Of a DNA stretch of 11,996 nt, positions 1 to 7,539 are shown piece after piece. Position numbers and translations under genes: made by a program. Origin of the DNA: Burkholderiales bacterium (GTDB taxonomy: Bacteria; Pseudomonadota; Gammaproteobacteria; Burkholderiales; Burkholderiaceae); contig CANBUA010000134.1 of NCBI GenBank assembly GCA_947372535.1, positions 1 to 11,996 of the forward strand, written 5' to 3'. Position 1 is the stretch's first letter. Every line of letters starts with the position of its first letter. The notes under the pieces were generated by a model. That model saw nothing but the letters and a program-made list of their open reading frames with translations. It did no database searches and was not told where the DNA came from.

Positions 1-106
1 CGGTGAGCATCTGCGCCTGCTCGGCCTCCCAGGGGCCGATGTGGCGGGCCTGGAATTCAGAGGCGTTTTCGAGCGTGGCGAGGGAGGTCAAGGCGGTGTT
101 CAGCAT
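1..106 (-). CDS. gcvP: Glycine dehydrogenase (decarboxylating), P-protein, N-terminal fragment
   Basis: Only the first 35 codons are in the window; the gene continues off the left edge. The ATG is at 106-104 and the visible peptide contains FQARHIGPWEAEQAQML, which matches the conserved start of glycine cleavage P-protein (the F-ARHIGP block, usually near residues 15-30). The P-protein is the PLP enzyme that decarboxylates glycine and passes the aminomethyl group to the lipoyl arm of GcvH. It lies 53 nt downstream of the gcvH stop on the same strand, which fits a gcvT-gcvH-gcvP operon driven from the riboswitch near 2131. I see no strong Shine-Dalgarno sequence before the ATG. The catalytic lysine region is outside the window, so gene integrity cannot be judged. 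Confidence 0.9.
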   Translation of the reverse strand, partial: MLNTALTSLATLENASEFQARHIGPWEAEQAQMLT

Positions 107-159
107 GGCGGGCGTGTCTTGGAGAGGCGTCGGGCGTCGGCGGGTGGCTGGCAAAGGGC

Positions 160-534
160 TCAGGCGTTCTTGACCAGGTCGTCGTAGGCGGTCTTGTCCA
201 TGAGGCCATCCAACTCGGACGGGTTGGACAGCTTGACCTTGAAGAACCAGCCGGTGCCGGTGGGGTCGGTGTTGGCCAGGGACGGGTCGTCGCGCAGGGT
301 CTCGTTGACTTCGACGATCTCGCCGGTCACGGGCATGTAGACATCGGCGGCGGCCTTGACGGACTCAACGACGCCGGCGATGTCCTTCGGGTTGAAGCTG
401 GTGCCGACGGCAGGCAGGTCGACGAAGACCACGTCGCCTAGCGCATCTTGTGCGTGGTGGGTGATGCCGACGATGGCGGTGCCGTCGGCTTCAATTTGCA
501 GCCATTCGTGGTCAGGGGTGTATTTGATGGTCAT
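160..534 (-). CDS. gcvH: Glycine cleavage system H protein (lipoyl carrier)
   Basis: GcvH shuttles the aminomethyl group of glycine on a lipoyl-lysine arm between the P, T and L proteins. The reading frame shows the family landmarks in order: KYTPDHEW near the N-terminus, VGITHHAQDALGDVVFVDLP, the lipoylation motif ESVKAAAD with the modified lysine at residue 60 of the 124-residue form, and GTGWFFKVK near the C-terminus. The length is normal for the family (about 124-130). Two starts are possible: ATG at 534 and an in-frame GTG at 546, which would add four residues. I chose the ATG because GAGTGAG (548-542) sits 7 nt upstream as a plausible ribosome binding site, while the GTG has none. The gene lies between gcvT (85 nt upstream) and gcvP (53 nt downstream) on the same strand and is probably cotranscribed with them. 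Confidence 0.95.
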   Translation of the reverse strand: MTIKYTPDHEWLQIEADGTAIVGITHHAQDALGDVVFVDLPAVGTSFNPKDIAGVVESVKAAADVYMPVTGEIVEVNETLRDDPSLANTDPTGTGWFFKVKLSNPSELDGLMDKTAYDDLVKNA

Positions 535-619
535 GGTTGAACTCACTCGAGGGATTTCAAAAAGGTTTGGATGAAGACAGATGCCGAACGCGGGCAGCAG
601 TATCTCAGCCTTGGCCGCA

Positions 620-1756
620 TCAGCCGCGGTAATAGCCGTTGGGCACGAAGGGCAGGCCGGTGACGGTCATGGCCACACGCTTGTCGCGCACCAGGGCGAA
701 CACCGGCGTGCCGATGGCGGCGTGGTCGGAGTCCACATAGGCCAGGGCCACGGGCTGCTGGATGCTGGGGCCCAGCGAGCCGCTGGTGACCACGCCCAGT
801 TCCACGCCGTCGGCGTCGATCACCTTGGCGCCTTCGCGCACGGGCATGCGCTCGGTGCTGATCAGGCCGACGCGCTTGCGGGCAGCACCGTTGGCGAACT
901 GCTGGTCGATGATGGCCGCGCCAGGGTAGCCGCCGGCACGCTCGCCACCGGCGCGGCGCACCTTCTGGATTGCCCAGGTCAAAGCGGCTTCGACGGGCGT
1001 GGTGGTGGTGTCGATGTCGTGGCCGTAGAGGCACAGGCCGGCTTCCAGGCGCAGGGTGTCGCGGGCACCCAGGCCAATCGGCTTGACTTCGGGTTGGGCC
1101 AGCAGGGCGCGGGCCAGTTGCTCGGCCTGGGCGGCAGGCACGGAGATCTCGAAGCCGTCCTCGCCGGTGTAGCCTGAGCGTGTCACGAAGCAGTCGATGC
1201 CATCGAGCTTGAGGTGGCCGCCGGTCATGAAGGTCAGGCTGTGCACGTCCTTGTTCAGGCGCGCCAGGGCGATGACGGCTTGCGGGCCTTGCAGGGCCAG
1301 CAGGGCCTGGTCGGGCAGGGGCTGGACAGTGCAGCGCTGGCCGATGTGTTGTTGCAGGTGAGCGGTGTCTTGCGCTTTGCAGGCGGCGTTGACGATGACG
1401 AAGAGCTCATCGTCGGACCATCGCGTGACCATCAGGTCGTCCAGGATGCCGCCTTCGCTGTTGGTGAACAAGGCGTAGCGCTGCTTGAGCACGGGCAGGC
1501 CGACGATGTCCACGGGCACGAGTGTTTCTAGCGCGGCACTGGCGTCGGCACCTTTGAGCAGCAGTTGTCCCATGTGCGACACATCGAACAGCCCGGCGGC
1601 GGCGCGGGTGTGGCGGTGCTCGGCCAGGATGCCGGCGGGGTATTGCACGGGCATGTCGTAGCCCCCGAAGGGCACCATACGGGCACCCAGTTCGATGTGC
1701 AGGGCCTGCAACGGCGTCGTCAGCAGGGGCGTGGTGGAGGCTTGATCAGCGGACAT
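620..1756 (-). CDS. gcvT: Aminomethyltransferase (glycine cleavage T-protein)
   Basis: The T-protein releases ammonia from the aminomethyl-lipoyl group on GcvH and transfers the methylene group to tetrahydrofolate. The 378-residue product has the expected folate-binding fold motifs: GARMVPFGGYDMPVQYP near the start, the GGILDDL block with the catalytic aspartate near residue 106, GYTGEDGFEIS near 195-205, and GARDTLRLEAGLCLYGHDI near 230-248. A C-terminal barrel domain ends in FVPNGYYRG. The frame stays open to a TTG at 1792, but homology begins after ATG 1756, so I chose that start. No clear Shine-Dalgarno sequence precedes it. A tandem glycine riboswitch lies in the leader, ending about 90 nt upstream. 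It is the first gene of the gcvT-gcvH-gcvP run and should be induced by glycine. Confidence 0.95.
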   Translation of the reverse strand: MSADQASTTPLLTTPLQALHIELGARMVPFGGYDMPVQYPAGILAEHRHTRAAAGLFDVSHMGQLLLKGADASAALETLVPVDIVGLPVLKQRYALFTNSEGGILDDLMVTRWSDDELFVIVNAACKAQDTAHLQQHIGQRCTVQPLPDQALLALQGPQAVIALARLNKDVHSLTFMTGGHLKLDGIDCFVTRSGYTGEDGFEISVPAAQAEQLARALLAQPEVKPIGLGARDTLRLEAGLCLYGHDIDTTTTPVEAALTWAIQKVRRAGGERAGGYPGAAIIDQQFANGAARKRVGLISTERMPVREGAKVIDADGVELGVVTSGSLGPSIQQPVALAYVDSDHAAIGTPVFALVRDKRVAMTVTGLPFVPNGYYRG

Positions 1757-1764
1757 GGCTAAGG

Positions 1765-1780
1765 CTGGCTGCAAGGCCAG
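1765..1780 (-). promoter_or_regulatory. Small hairpin just upstream of the gcvT start
   Basis: The minus strand reads CTGGC-CTTGCA-GCCAG, a 5-bp stem with a 6-nt loop, ending 8 nt before the gcvT ATG where a ribosome binding site would normally sit. Just upstream is CCTCC, which resembles the anti-Shine-Dalgarno end of 16S rRNA rather than a binding site. The hairpin could act in translation control as part of the riboswitch expression platform, or it could be a chance structure in GC-rich DNA. Only the base pairing is directly visible. Confidence 0.25.
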
Positions 1781-1844
1781 GCAGGAGGGCAATCGACGTG
1801 TTCGATCCAGGGGCGCAAGCTGATTGAATCGGCCCGAACCTCTG

Positions 1845-1980
1845 GTGCTGCCCTCGCTGTCCGCTTTACCTGAGAGATTGACCCGTCGCGGCGATCATGC
1901 ATCGCCGCGTTTCAGGCTTGCCCCTTCGGTGGACTGGTTCACCCCGGCCTGCGCCTTGGTCATCCAGTCTCTCTCCAGTG
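1845..1980 (-). ncRNA. Glycine riboswitch, second (gene-proximal) aptamer
   Basis: On the minus strand this aptamer opens with TGGAGAGAGACTGG (from 1977), passes through the CACCGAAGGGG core (about 1930-1920) and closes with CTCTCAGGTAAAGCGGACAG (1876-1857), the conserved bulge and closing strand of glycine aptamers. Between the core and the closing strand is a perfect 9-bp variable helix, CGCGGCGAT-GCATG-ATCGCCGCG (1909-1887). Glycine binding in tandem aptamers upstream of gcvT normally turns on the glycine cleavage operon. The boundaries are estimates, since the outer P1 stem was judged by eye. Confidence 0.9.
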
Positions 1981-2004
1981 AGGATCACGGCTGCTTTGAC
2001 GCCG

Positions 2005-2131
2005 CCATGTTCGCCAGTCCTTTTGCCTGAGCGTTCGAGCCTTCTGGGCGGTGACATCACCGCTTAAACAGCCCTGCGCCTTCGGCGACCTGGCTGACCG
2101 CCCAGTGACGGGCGATGGCAGGTTCTCTCCT
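2005..2131 (-). ncRNA. Glycine riboswitch, first (5') aptamer
   Basis: The minus strand reads AGGAGAGAACCTG (2131-2119), then CGCCGAAGGCGCAGGG (about 2087-2072), then CTCAGGCAAAAGGACTGG (about 2032-2015). These are the three conserved blocks of the glycine aptamer in the correct order. The variable helix is GCGGTG-ATGT-CACCGC (2063-2048). With the second aptamer following after a short linker, this is the classical tandem arrangement. It sits between the ppc stop and gcvT and starts a few bases after a possible -10 box, so the RNA may begin almost directly with the aptamer. Confidence 0.93.
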
Positions 2132-2142
2132 AGCTGGGCAGG

Positions 2143-2148
2143 ATTGTA
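2143..2148 (-). promoter_or_regulatory. gcv promoter: Possible -10 box for the gcv operon
   Basis: TACAAT on the minus strand is a good match to the sigma-70 -10 consensus. It would place the transcription start near 2136, just before the first glycine aptamer. No convincing -35 hexamer lies 16-18 bp upstream (TCGCCT at 17 bp), so the promoter is weak, activated, or wrongly placed. The location makes biological sense because the gcv leader needs its own promoter after ppc. Confidence 0.3.
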
Positions 2149-2163
2149 AGAGACGATCTGGCA

Positions 2164-2177
2164 AAAGGCGAGCCTTT
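2164..2177 (-). terminator. Weak hairpin after ppc, possible terminator
   Basis: The minus strand reads AAAGG-CTCG-CCTTTT, a 5-bp stem with a 4-nt loop ending in four T residues, starting 13 nt after the ppc stop codon. An outer CGATC/GATCG pairing could extend the fold. It may end ppc transcription before the gcv promoter, but the stem is short and AT-rich and the T-run is part of the stem, so the call is tentative. Confidence 0.3.
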
Positions 2178-2189
2178 CGATCGTCCGGA

Positions 2190-4997
2190 TCAGCCCGTGT
2201 TGCGCAATCCGGCGGCCACGCCATTGATGGACAGGTGGATGCCGCGCTGCACCCGCTCGGCCACGGTTTCGCCCTCGACGCTGGAGGCGCGCTGATCGGG
2301 TTTCTGGCGGTGCCGGCGCATCAGCTCGACCTGCAAGTGGTTGAGCGGATCGACATAGGGGAAACGGAAGGCCAGGAAACTGGCCAGGTCCGGCTGGGTG
2401 GCCAGGCGGCTCTTGGCCCCGGTCACCAGCGTCAAGGCCTGGTTGGTCAGGTCCCACTCGGCCTGGATGGCGGCCATGATCTTCTTGCCCAGGCGTTTGT
2501 CCTCCACCAAGGCGACGTAACGCGCGGCGATCCCTAAGTCGCTCTTGGCCAAAACCATGTCCATGTTGGACAGCAAGGTCCTGAAGAAGGGCCATTGCTT
2601 GTACATGCGCTGGAGCACCGCCAATTGGGCTTTGCGGTCCGTGCCGGGTGCACCGAGGAAGCCTTCGATGGCCGTGCCCATGCCGAACCAGCCTGGCAAT
2701 GCCACGCGGCATTGTCCCCATGAGAAGCCCCAGGGGATGGCCCTTAAATCTTCAATGCGGCGGGAGGCCTTGCGCGAGGCCGGGCGCGAGCCGATGTTGA
2801 GCTCCGCGATCTCACGGATGGGCGTGGCCGAGAAGAAGTAGTCGGTGAAGCCTGGGGTTTCGTAGACCAGCTTTCGGTAAGCCGCCATGCTGGACTGGGA
2901 GATATCATCCGCGGCCTTGAGAAAGCTTGCAGGCACGGGCTTGGCAGGCTGGATCAGGCTGGCCTCCAGCATGGCCGAGACCAGTGTCTCCAGATTGCGC
3001 CGACCAATCTCGGGGTGGGCGTATTTGGAGGCGATCACCTCGCCTTGTTCGGTCAGGCGGATCTGGCCGTTGACCGTGCCGGGCGGCTGCGCCAGGATGG
3101 CCTGGTGTGAGGGGCCGCCGCCGCGCCCGACCGTGCCGCCCCGTCCGTGGAACAGCCGCAAGCCGATTTGATGTCTGGCCTTGAGCTCGTCGAAGAGTTT
3201 GACCAAGGCGATCTCGGCGCGGTAGAGCTCCCAGTTGCTGGTGAAGAAGCCGCCGTCTTTGTTGCTGTCGCTGTAACCCAGCATGATGTCCTGCTCGCCG
3301 CCAGAGCGCTTGACCAGCGCGGCGATGCCGGGCGTGTCGTAGAAGCTTTTCATGATGCCGTGGGCGTTGCGCAGATCGGCAATGGTCTCAAAGAGCGGGA
3401 CCACGATCAGCTGTGCCGTCGACGATTCATCGTTCAAGGTGCCGTTCATCAGGCCGCATTCCTTTTGCAGCAGCAGCACCTCCAGCAAGTCGCTCGCGGT
3501 CTCGGTGTGGGAGATGACGTAGTGGCGCAGCGCCTGTGGGCCATAGAGCAGACGTGCAGCCACCGCCGCCTCAAAAATGGCCAGCTCGCCCTTGGCCAGT
3601 TCGCTGTAAGCGGCGCCATGGACGCGCAGGGGCCGTGCCTCGTCCAGCAATTGAAGCAGCAAAGCCTGTTTGGCGTCTTCATCCAGCGAGGCGTAATCGG
3701 CATGAACCTTGGCCGTGGCCAGCAGTTCGGTGATCACCAGTTCGTGCTGGTCCGAGCTCTGGCGCAGGTCAAGGGTGGCCAGGTGGAAGCCAAAGACCTG
3801 CACGGCGCGGATCAAGGGGCGCACACGCAGGTCGGCCAGCGCGCCGGCATGGTGGCTACGCAAGGAGCGGTCCACGGTTCGCAAATCGTCGAGGAACTCT
3901 TCGGCGCTCGTGTAGGCGTTTTGCGGCGCGACGGCATGACGCAGCGCTTGCGTGCCGGTCAGCGCGAGCAGGGTGCCGGCCAGGCGGGCATAAACGCCGG
4001 TCAAGGCGCGGCGGTAGGGCTCGTCCGAGCGGTGGGGGTTGAGGTCGGGCGATCGGTCCGTGAGGGCCTGCATGTCCGGCGTGATGTGGATGAGGCGGCC
4101 AGACATGGACAGCTCGGCGCCCAGTTCATGCACCTCGACCAAATAGTGGCGCAGGGCGACTTCGGATTGGCGACGCATGGCCTGTTGCAGCGTTTGTGCC
4201 GTGACGTTGGGGTTGCCGTCGCGGTCGCCGCCCATCCAGTTGCCCATGCGCAGGAAAGACGCCACCTCGCGACCGGGCAGGGCGCGCTCCAGCTGTGCAT
4301 AAAGGCGCGGGATCTCTCGCAGGAAGGTGGTCTGGTAGTAGCTCAGGGCGTTGTCGATCTCATCGGCCACGGTGAGCTTGGTGTAGCGCAGCATGCGCGT
4401 CTGCCAGAGTTGGGTGACGCGGGCCCGCAAAGCAGGTTCGATCTCGTGTTTGGCATCGACCCCGGCCTCGTCCAGCCGGGTGATCAGCTCGGCCACGCCG
4501 CGCTCGGCATCGAGGATGGACTTTCGTTGCACCTCGGTGGGGTGGGCGGTGAGCACGGGCGACAGGTAAGCGCGATTGAGCAGGGCGGCGATGTCGTCGG
4601 CGCGGATGCCCTCTTTGGACAGGCGCTGGAAGCTGGCCTCCAGCGAGCCTTCGGCCGTGCCCGGCGGTTGCTGGGCGGCGCGACGAATCTGGTGGCGATC
4701 CTCGGCCAGGTTGGCCAGGTGCGAGAAGTAGCTGAAAGCGCGAATGACGGAGACGCTCTGGTCGGCCGAGAGGTTTTTGAGCAGGCGGTCCAGGTCCTTG
4801 CCGGCTTTGTCGTCGCGCTTGGCGCGGTAGGCCACGGCCAGTTGGCGGATGCGTTCAATCAGGTCGTAGGCTTCGCGGCCCTCCTGCTCGCGGATGACAT
4901 CACCCAGGATGCGGCCGAGCAGGCGGATGTCGCGCAGCAGGGGTTCGTTGCGGCGGGCGGAAGGTTGGCGTGCTGGGGTGATTGCCTTGAGGGTCAT
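2190..4997 (-). CDS. ppc: Phosphoenolpyruvate carboxylase
   Basis: This cytoplasmic anaplerotic enzyme carboxylates phosphoenolpyruvate with bicarbonate to give oxaloacetate. The 935-residue product has the N-terminal block [19 protein letters not shown], the catalytic histidine in [12 protein letters not shown] (His152), [15 protein letters not shown], the active-site block [10 protein letters not shown] (around 575-584), the glycine- and arginine-rich [14 protein letters not shown] loop (about 616-629) and the family-typical C-terminal ending RNTG. Nothing is missing. An upstream ATG at 5072 would add 25 residues without family resemblance, so I chose the ATG at 4997; neither start has a clear Shine-Dalgarno sequence. 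It is probably a single-gene transcript. The next gene downstream on the strand is riboswitch-controlled gcvT, and upstream is a long repeat-bearing gap. Confidence 0.97.
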   Translation of the reverse strand: MTLKAITPARQPSARRNEPLLRDIRLLGRILGDVIREQEGREAYDLIERIRQLAVAYRAKRDDKAGKDLDRLLKNLSADQSVSVIRAFSYFSHLANLAEDRHQIRRAAQQPPGTAEGSLEASFQRLSKEGIRADDIAALLNRAYLSPVLTAHPTEVQRKSILDAERGVAELITRLDEAGVDAKHEIEPALRARVTQLWQTRMLRYTKLTVADEIDNALSYYQTTFLREIPRLYAQLERALPGREVASFLRMGNWMGGDRDGNPNVTAQTLQQAMRRQSEVALRHYLVEVHELGAELSMSGRLIHITPDMQALTDRSPDLNPHRSDEPYRRALTGVYARLAGTLLALTGTQALRHAVAPQNAYTSAEEFLDDLRTVDRSLRSHHAGALADLRVRPLIRAVQVFGFHLATLDLRQSSDQHELVITELLATAKVHADYASLDEDAKQALLLQLLDEARPLRVHGAAYSELAKGELAIFEAAVAARLLYGPQALRHYVISHTETASDLLEVLLLQKECGLMNGTLNDESSTAQLIVVPLFETIADLRNAHGIMKSFYDTPGIAALVKRSGGEQDIMLGYSDSNKDGGFFTSNWELYRAEIALVKLFDELKARHQIGLRLFHGRGGTVGRGGGPSHQAILAQPPGTVNGQIRLTEQGEVIASKYAHPEIGRRNLETLVSAMLEASLIQPAKPVPASFLKAADDISQSSMAAYRKLVYETPGFTDYFFSATPIREIAELNIGSRPASRKASRRIEDLRAIPWGFSWGQCRVALPGWFGMGTAIEGFLGAPGTDRKAQLAVLQRMYKQWPFFRTLLSNMDMVLAKSDLGIAARYVALVEDKRLGKKIMAAIQAEWDLTNQALTLVTGAKSRLATQPDLASFLAFRFPYVDPLNHLQVELMRRHRQKPDQRASSVEGETVAERVQRGIHLSINGVAAGLRNTG

Positions 4998-5174
4998 GCT
5001 GAGCTTGTGAGTTTGGATGAACCAGATTCGCTGCGCCAGCTTTTGGTTGTGCGCGGCGTGCTTCGCAAGCATGCATCAAACATCGTGCCAAGGATTTTTT
5101 TAGGGCGATGTGGGGGTGGGCGGTGGTTGCTTTTTGGATGATCTGAGCAACGGGCTGGCGGTGGCGAACGCCTG

Positions 5175-5276
5175 CTCCGGTCCTGACGCGGGGAGCCACC
5201 GAGCCTGGATCAGGTCACCTCTTGAACACTGGTCTGCCCATGCGCCGAGCCAGGACACCGCGAATGGTCCCTGCGC
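5175..5276 (+). repeat. Inverted repeat, left arm (about 102 nt)
   Basis: This arm is a diverged inverted copy of 5416-5516. The inner 30 nt (5247-5276) are an exact reverse complement of 5416-5445. The outer 29 nt (5175-5203) match the other arm at 25 positions, including an exact run of 13 (5175-5187 against 5504-5516). The middle of about 43 nt is only loosely alike. Conserved ends with a variable centre suggest a dispersed intergenic repeat family or a small mobile element rather than chance. No target-site duplication or transposase is visible. Confidence 0.85.
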
Positions 5277-5351
5277 AGGCGTTCACCGCCACCAGCCCGC
5301 CGAGGCACTGAGGCTCGCGCAACCACCGCCCTGGGTGAGGTGGTGGAGGCT

Positions 5352-5376
5352 GGCGCGCTGCGACGGTTAGCGCGCC
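5352..5376. repeat. GC-rich hairpin in the spacer between the repeat arms
   Basis: GGCGCGCT (5352-5359) and AGCGCGCC (5369-5376) form a perfect 8-bp stem with a 9-nt loop. It lies inside the 139-bp spacer between the two inverted arms. A second short pairing, ACCACC (5322-5327) with GGTGGT (5339-5344), lies just to the left. They may form the tip of a larger folded element. There is no T-run, so it does not look like an ordinary terminator. Confidence 0.5.
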
Positions 5377-5415
5377 GCGATGCGCCCCAAAAGGCGAGGT
5401 GGAGGGGGTGGGCGG

Positions 5416-5516
5416 GCGCAGGGACCATTCGCGGTGTCCTGGCTCGTCAACCACCTGGCAGGTGTTGACGAGGTCAGAGGTGCGCACCTCGGTGATGCCC
5501 CGAGTCAGGACCGGAG
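5416..5516 (-). repeat. Inverted repeat, right arm (about 101 nt)
   Basis: This arm is the partner of 5175-5276. Besides the shared ends, its centre has two palindromes not kept in the left arm: GAGGTGCGCACCTC (5477-5490, perfect over 14 bp) and an interrupted pairing of GTCAAC-C-ACCT with AGGT-GTTGAC (about 5446-5469). The arm lies about 80 bp downstream of the dctM stop, so dctM transcripts could read into it and fold. Confidence 0.85.
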
Positions 5517-5595
5517 AACGCCCACCCCGTCCGCCTGGCCGCCCACCCAAAAGCATCGCGGATGGAAGGACGCAAGCGGGCGTGAAAAAACAAGG

Positions 5596-6876
5596 TCACT
5601 TCATCAACAAATGCGGCAACCACAAAGACAACGGCGGCCAGTAAGTCACCAACACCAGGAAGCCCAGCATGGTCAACAACCAAGGCCACACCGCAATCGT
5701 CAACTCCGTGATCCCCATCTTGGTGATCCCCGAGGCCACGTACAAATTCAGCCCCACGGGCGGATGGCACATGCCCACTTCCATGTTGACCACGATCAGG
5801 ATGCCGAAATGCACCGGATCGATGCCAAGCTTGACGGCCACCGGGAACAGGATGGGCGCCATGATCAGCACGATCGACGAAGGCTCCATGAAATTGCCCG
5901 CCACCAGCAGCAGCACGTTCACCACCAGCAGGAAGGCAATCGGCCCCAAGCCCATGCCCACCAGCCAGTCGGCCAGTTGCTGCGGGATGTTCTCGTTGGC
6001 CAGCACGAAGGAAAACAGCACCGCATTGGTGATGATGTAGAGCAGCATCGCGCTCATGTTGGCCGAGTTCAGCAGCACACGGGGCACGTCGCTCAGCTTC
6101 AAATCCTTGTAGACGAAGACGGCGATGATGAAGGCGTAGACCGCCGCCATGGCTGCAGCCTCAGTGGGCGTGAACATGCCGGTATAGATACCGCCCATGA
6201 CCACCACGATCAGCAGCAGACCCCAGGCCGATTCACGCAAAGCCTTGATGCGTTCGCCAAATGTGGCCTTGGGCATGCGTGGGTAGTTGAACTTGCGGGC
6301 GCGCCACCAGGCGGTCAAACCCAGCAAGAAAGCCAGCAGGATGCCGGGGATCACGCCGGCCATGAACAGCGCGCCCACCGAGGTGTTGGTGGACACCGAA
6401 TACATCACCATCACGATGGATGGCGGGATCAGGATGCCCAGCGCGCCCGAGGTGGTGATGATGCCGGCACCGAACTTGTTGGGAAAGCCCGCCTTGACCA
6501 TGGCCGGTAGCAAGATGGAGCCAATCGCGACCACCGTGGCCGGCGAAGAGCCTGACACCGCGGCAAACAGCGCGCAGGCCAGCACCCCGGCCAGGCCCAA
6601 GCCGCCGTGGTGGTGACCGACCATGCTGGTCGCGAAATTGATCATGCGTCTGGCCACGCCACCGTGGGTCAGGAAGTTCCCGGCCAGGATGAAGAAGGGG
6701 ATGGACATGATCTCGAATTTTTCAATCCCGGTGAACAGCTTGAGCGCCACCGACTCGATGGGCACCTGCGTGAAACCGAAAATGAAAGTCAGGACGGTCA
6801 GGCCCAGAGAGATGGAGATCGGCATGCCCGTGAGCATGAGCGCGATGAGCAGGCCGAAGATGATGAGTCCGTTCAT
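5596..6876 (-). CDS. dctM: TRAP transporter large permease, DctM subunit
   Basis: DctM is the large membrane subunit that moves substrate, probably a C4-dicarboxylate such as succinate, malate or fumarate, using an ion gradient. The 426 residues form about a dozen hydrophobic segments. Family landmarks include LTGMPISISLG near the start, IPFFILAGNFLTHGGVARRMI, the SGSSPATVVAIGSILLP block, LGILIPPSIVMVMY, GIYTGMFTPTEAAA, GNFMEPSSIVLIMAPI and GMCHPPVGLNLYVASGI. The length is typical (about 425-435). The ATG at 6876 has the ribosome binding site GAGGAT a few bases upstream, and the dctQ stop lies 13 nt upstream, so the two are translationally close. It is the last gene of the dctPQM operon; no clear terminator follows, and the inverted repeat begins about 80 bp downstream. 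Confidence 0.95.
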   Translation of the reverse strand: MNGLIIFGLLIALMLTGMPISISLGLTVLTFIFGFTQVPIESVALKLFTGIEKFEIMSIPFFILAGNFLTHGGVARRMINFATSMVGHHHGGLGLAGVLACALFAAVSGSSPATVVAIGSILLPAMVKAGFPNKFGAGIITTSGALGILIPPSIVMVMYSVSTNTSVGALFMAGVIPGILLAFLLGLTAWWRARKFNYPRMPKATFGERIKALRESAWGLLLIVVVMGGIYTGMFTPTEAAAMAAVYAFIIAVFVYKDLKLSDVPRVLLNSANMSAMLLYIITNAVLFSFVLANENIPQQLADWLVGMGLGPIAFLLVVNVLLLVAGNFMEPSSIVLIMAPILFPVAVKLGIDPVHFGILIVVNMEVGMCHPPVGLNLYVASGITKMGITELTIAVWPWLLTMLGFLVLVTYWPPLSLWLPHLLMK

Positions 6877-6889
6877 GGTTGATCCTCAA

Positions 6890-7492
6890 TCAAGCTTTGG
6901 ACGCGTCAAGGTCGTCGATGCCGTCGACATGACCGTGATCGTGGTGCGGCAACTCGCCGGTGCGCTGAAAGTTCCACGCCACCTGGAGGAAGCGGAAACA
7001 CATCAGCGAAGAGCCCAGGGGAATGGCGAGGTAGATGACCCAGGTCGGCCACTCCAGATCGGGCGTGGTCGGCCCGGGGATCAGGTCAGTCATGTCCAGA
7101 CCGAGCACATGGAAGATGGCGTAGTGGGCGCCGTTCTCCCAGACAAAGCGTGCGCCCATGAGGCCGACCGAGCCGGTGAACAAGGCGCCGGCCAGCAACC
7201 CAAAGAGCACGAAGCCATGCCGGTTGCGATCAGACAATCGGTTGATGAGCACATCCACGCCGACGTGAATGCCGGTGCGTACGCCATAGGCCGCACCGAA
7301 CTTGGCCATCCACACGAAGAGGTAGATGGTGGCCTCCTGCGCCCAGGACATGTCGAGGGTCAGGAGCCAGTTCTGGAGCGGTGACTGAAAGCCTACCGAA
7401 TATCGGTGAACGACCGCCACGAAGATGATGAGGGTGGCCAGACCCATGAAGGTCGCAATCAGCCATTCCTCTAGATGATCAAGCCACTTCAT
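6890..7492 (-). CDS. dctQ: TRAP transporter small permease, DctQ subunit
   Basis: DctQ is the small membrane subunit that pairs with DctM. The 200-residue product has four hydrophobic segments at about 10-30, 50-72, 92-114 and 148-170, as usual for the family, and the conserved stretch RTGIHVGVDVLINRL (72-86) between segments 2 and 3. The C-terminal tail is polar with a histidine- and aspartate-rich cluster (HHDHGHVDGIDD, 183-194), probably a variable tail. The ATG at 7492 has GAGGAG about 9 nt upstream. It lies 47 nt after dctP and 13 nt before dctM on the same strand. Confidence 0.93.
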   Translation of the reverse strand: MKWLDHLEEWLIATFMGLATLIIFVAVVHRYSVGFQSPLQNWLLTLDMSWAQEATIYLFVWMAKFGAAYGVRTGIHVGVDVLINRLSDRNRHGFVLFGLLAGALFTGSVGLMGARFVWENGAHYAIFHVLGLDMTDLIPGPTTPDLEWPTWVIYLAIPLGSSLMCFRFLQVAWNFQRTGELPHHDHGHVDGIDDLDASKA

Positions 7493-7539
7493 GGCGGTGT
7501 CTCCTCGGTTGTTTTGGACGCTGGTTAGTCAGTCAGGGC

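Larger units (their letters stand above)
4998..5595. other. Gene-free gap between dctM and ppc
   Basis: About 600 bp hold no convincing gene. The part next to ppc (4998-5174) should carry the ppc promoter, but I see no clear -35/-10 pair. The middle (5175-5516) is built from two inverted copies of a sequence of about 102 nt around a 139-bp GC-rich spacer. The last 80 bp (5517-5595) lie between the repeat and the dctM stop; they contain a run of six A on the plus strand but no good terminator stem. Several open frames cross the gap on both strands, but they lack family resemblance and ribosome binding sites. Confidence 0.7.

Noticed and set aside
1757..2189. A coding gene between gcvT and ppc (short frames on both strands)
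   Set aside because: The region is fully explained by the tandem glycine riboswitch and its promoter area.
5074..5091. A sigma-54-like promoter upstream of ppc (TTGGCACG-N4-TTGAT on the minus strand)
   Set aside because: The -24 half matches well, but the essential GC of the -12 half is GA, and no enhancer-binding regulator is encoded nearby.
3147..5141. A 664-codon open frame on the plus strand opposite ppc
   Set aside because: It is antisense to a complete, well-conserved ppc in a GC-rich genome. The translation is low-complexity (rich in G, A, Q, V, H) with no recognisable family.
5175..5516. The inverted repeats as a CRISPR array or insertion sequence
   Set aside because: There are only two copies, inverted and without regular spacers, and no transposase frame lies between them.
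5215..5556. Short frames in the ppc-dctM gap (minus 5215-5556, plus 5110-5370, plus 5399-5644) as possible small genes
   Set aside because: They overlap each other and the inverted repeat, are rich in P, R and G, and lack ribosome binding sites. The peptide similarity between arms is kept as a finding, not as a gene.
5380..6510. A 376-codon open frame on the plus strand crossing the repeat and the dctM 3' half
   Set aside because: The translation is dominated by H, Q, R, D and G, typical of the reverse frame of membrane-protein genes, and dctM on the other strand is unmistakable.
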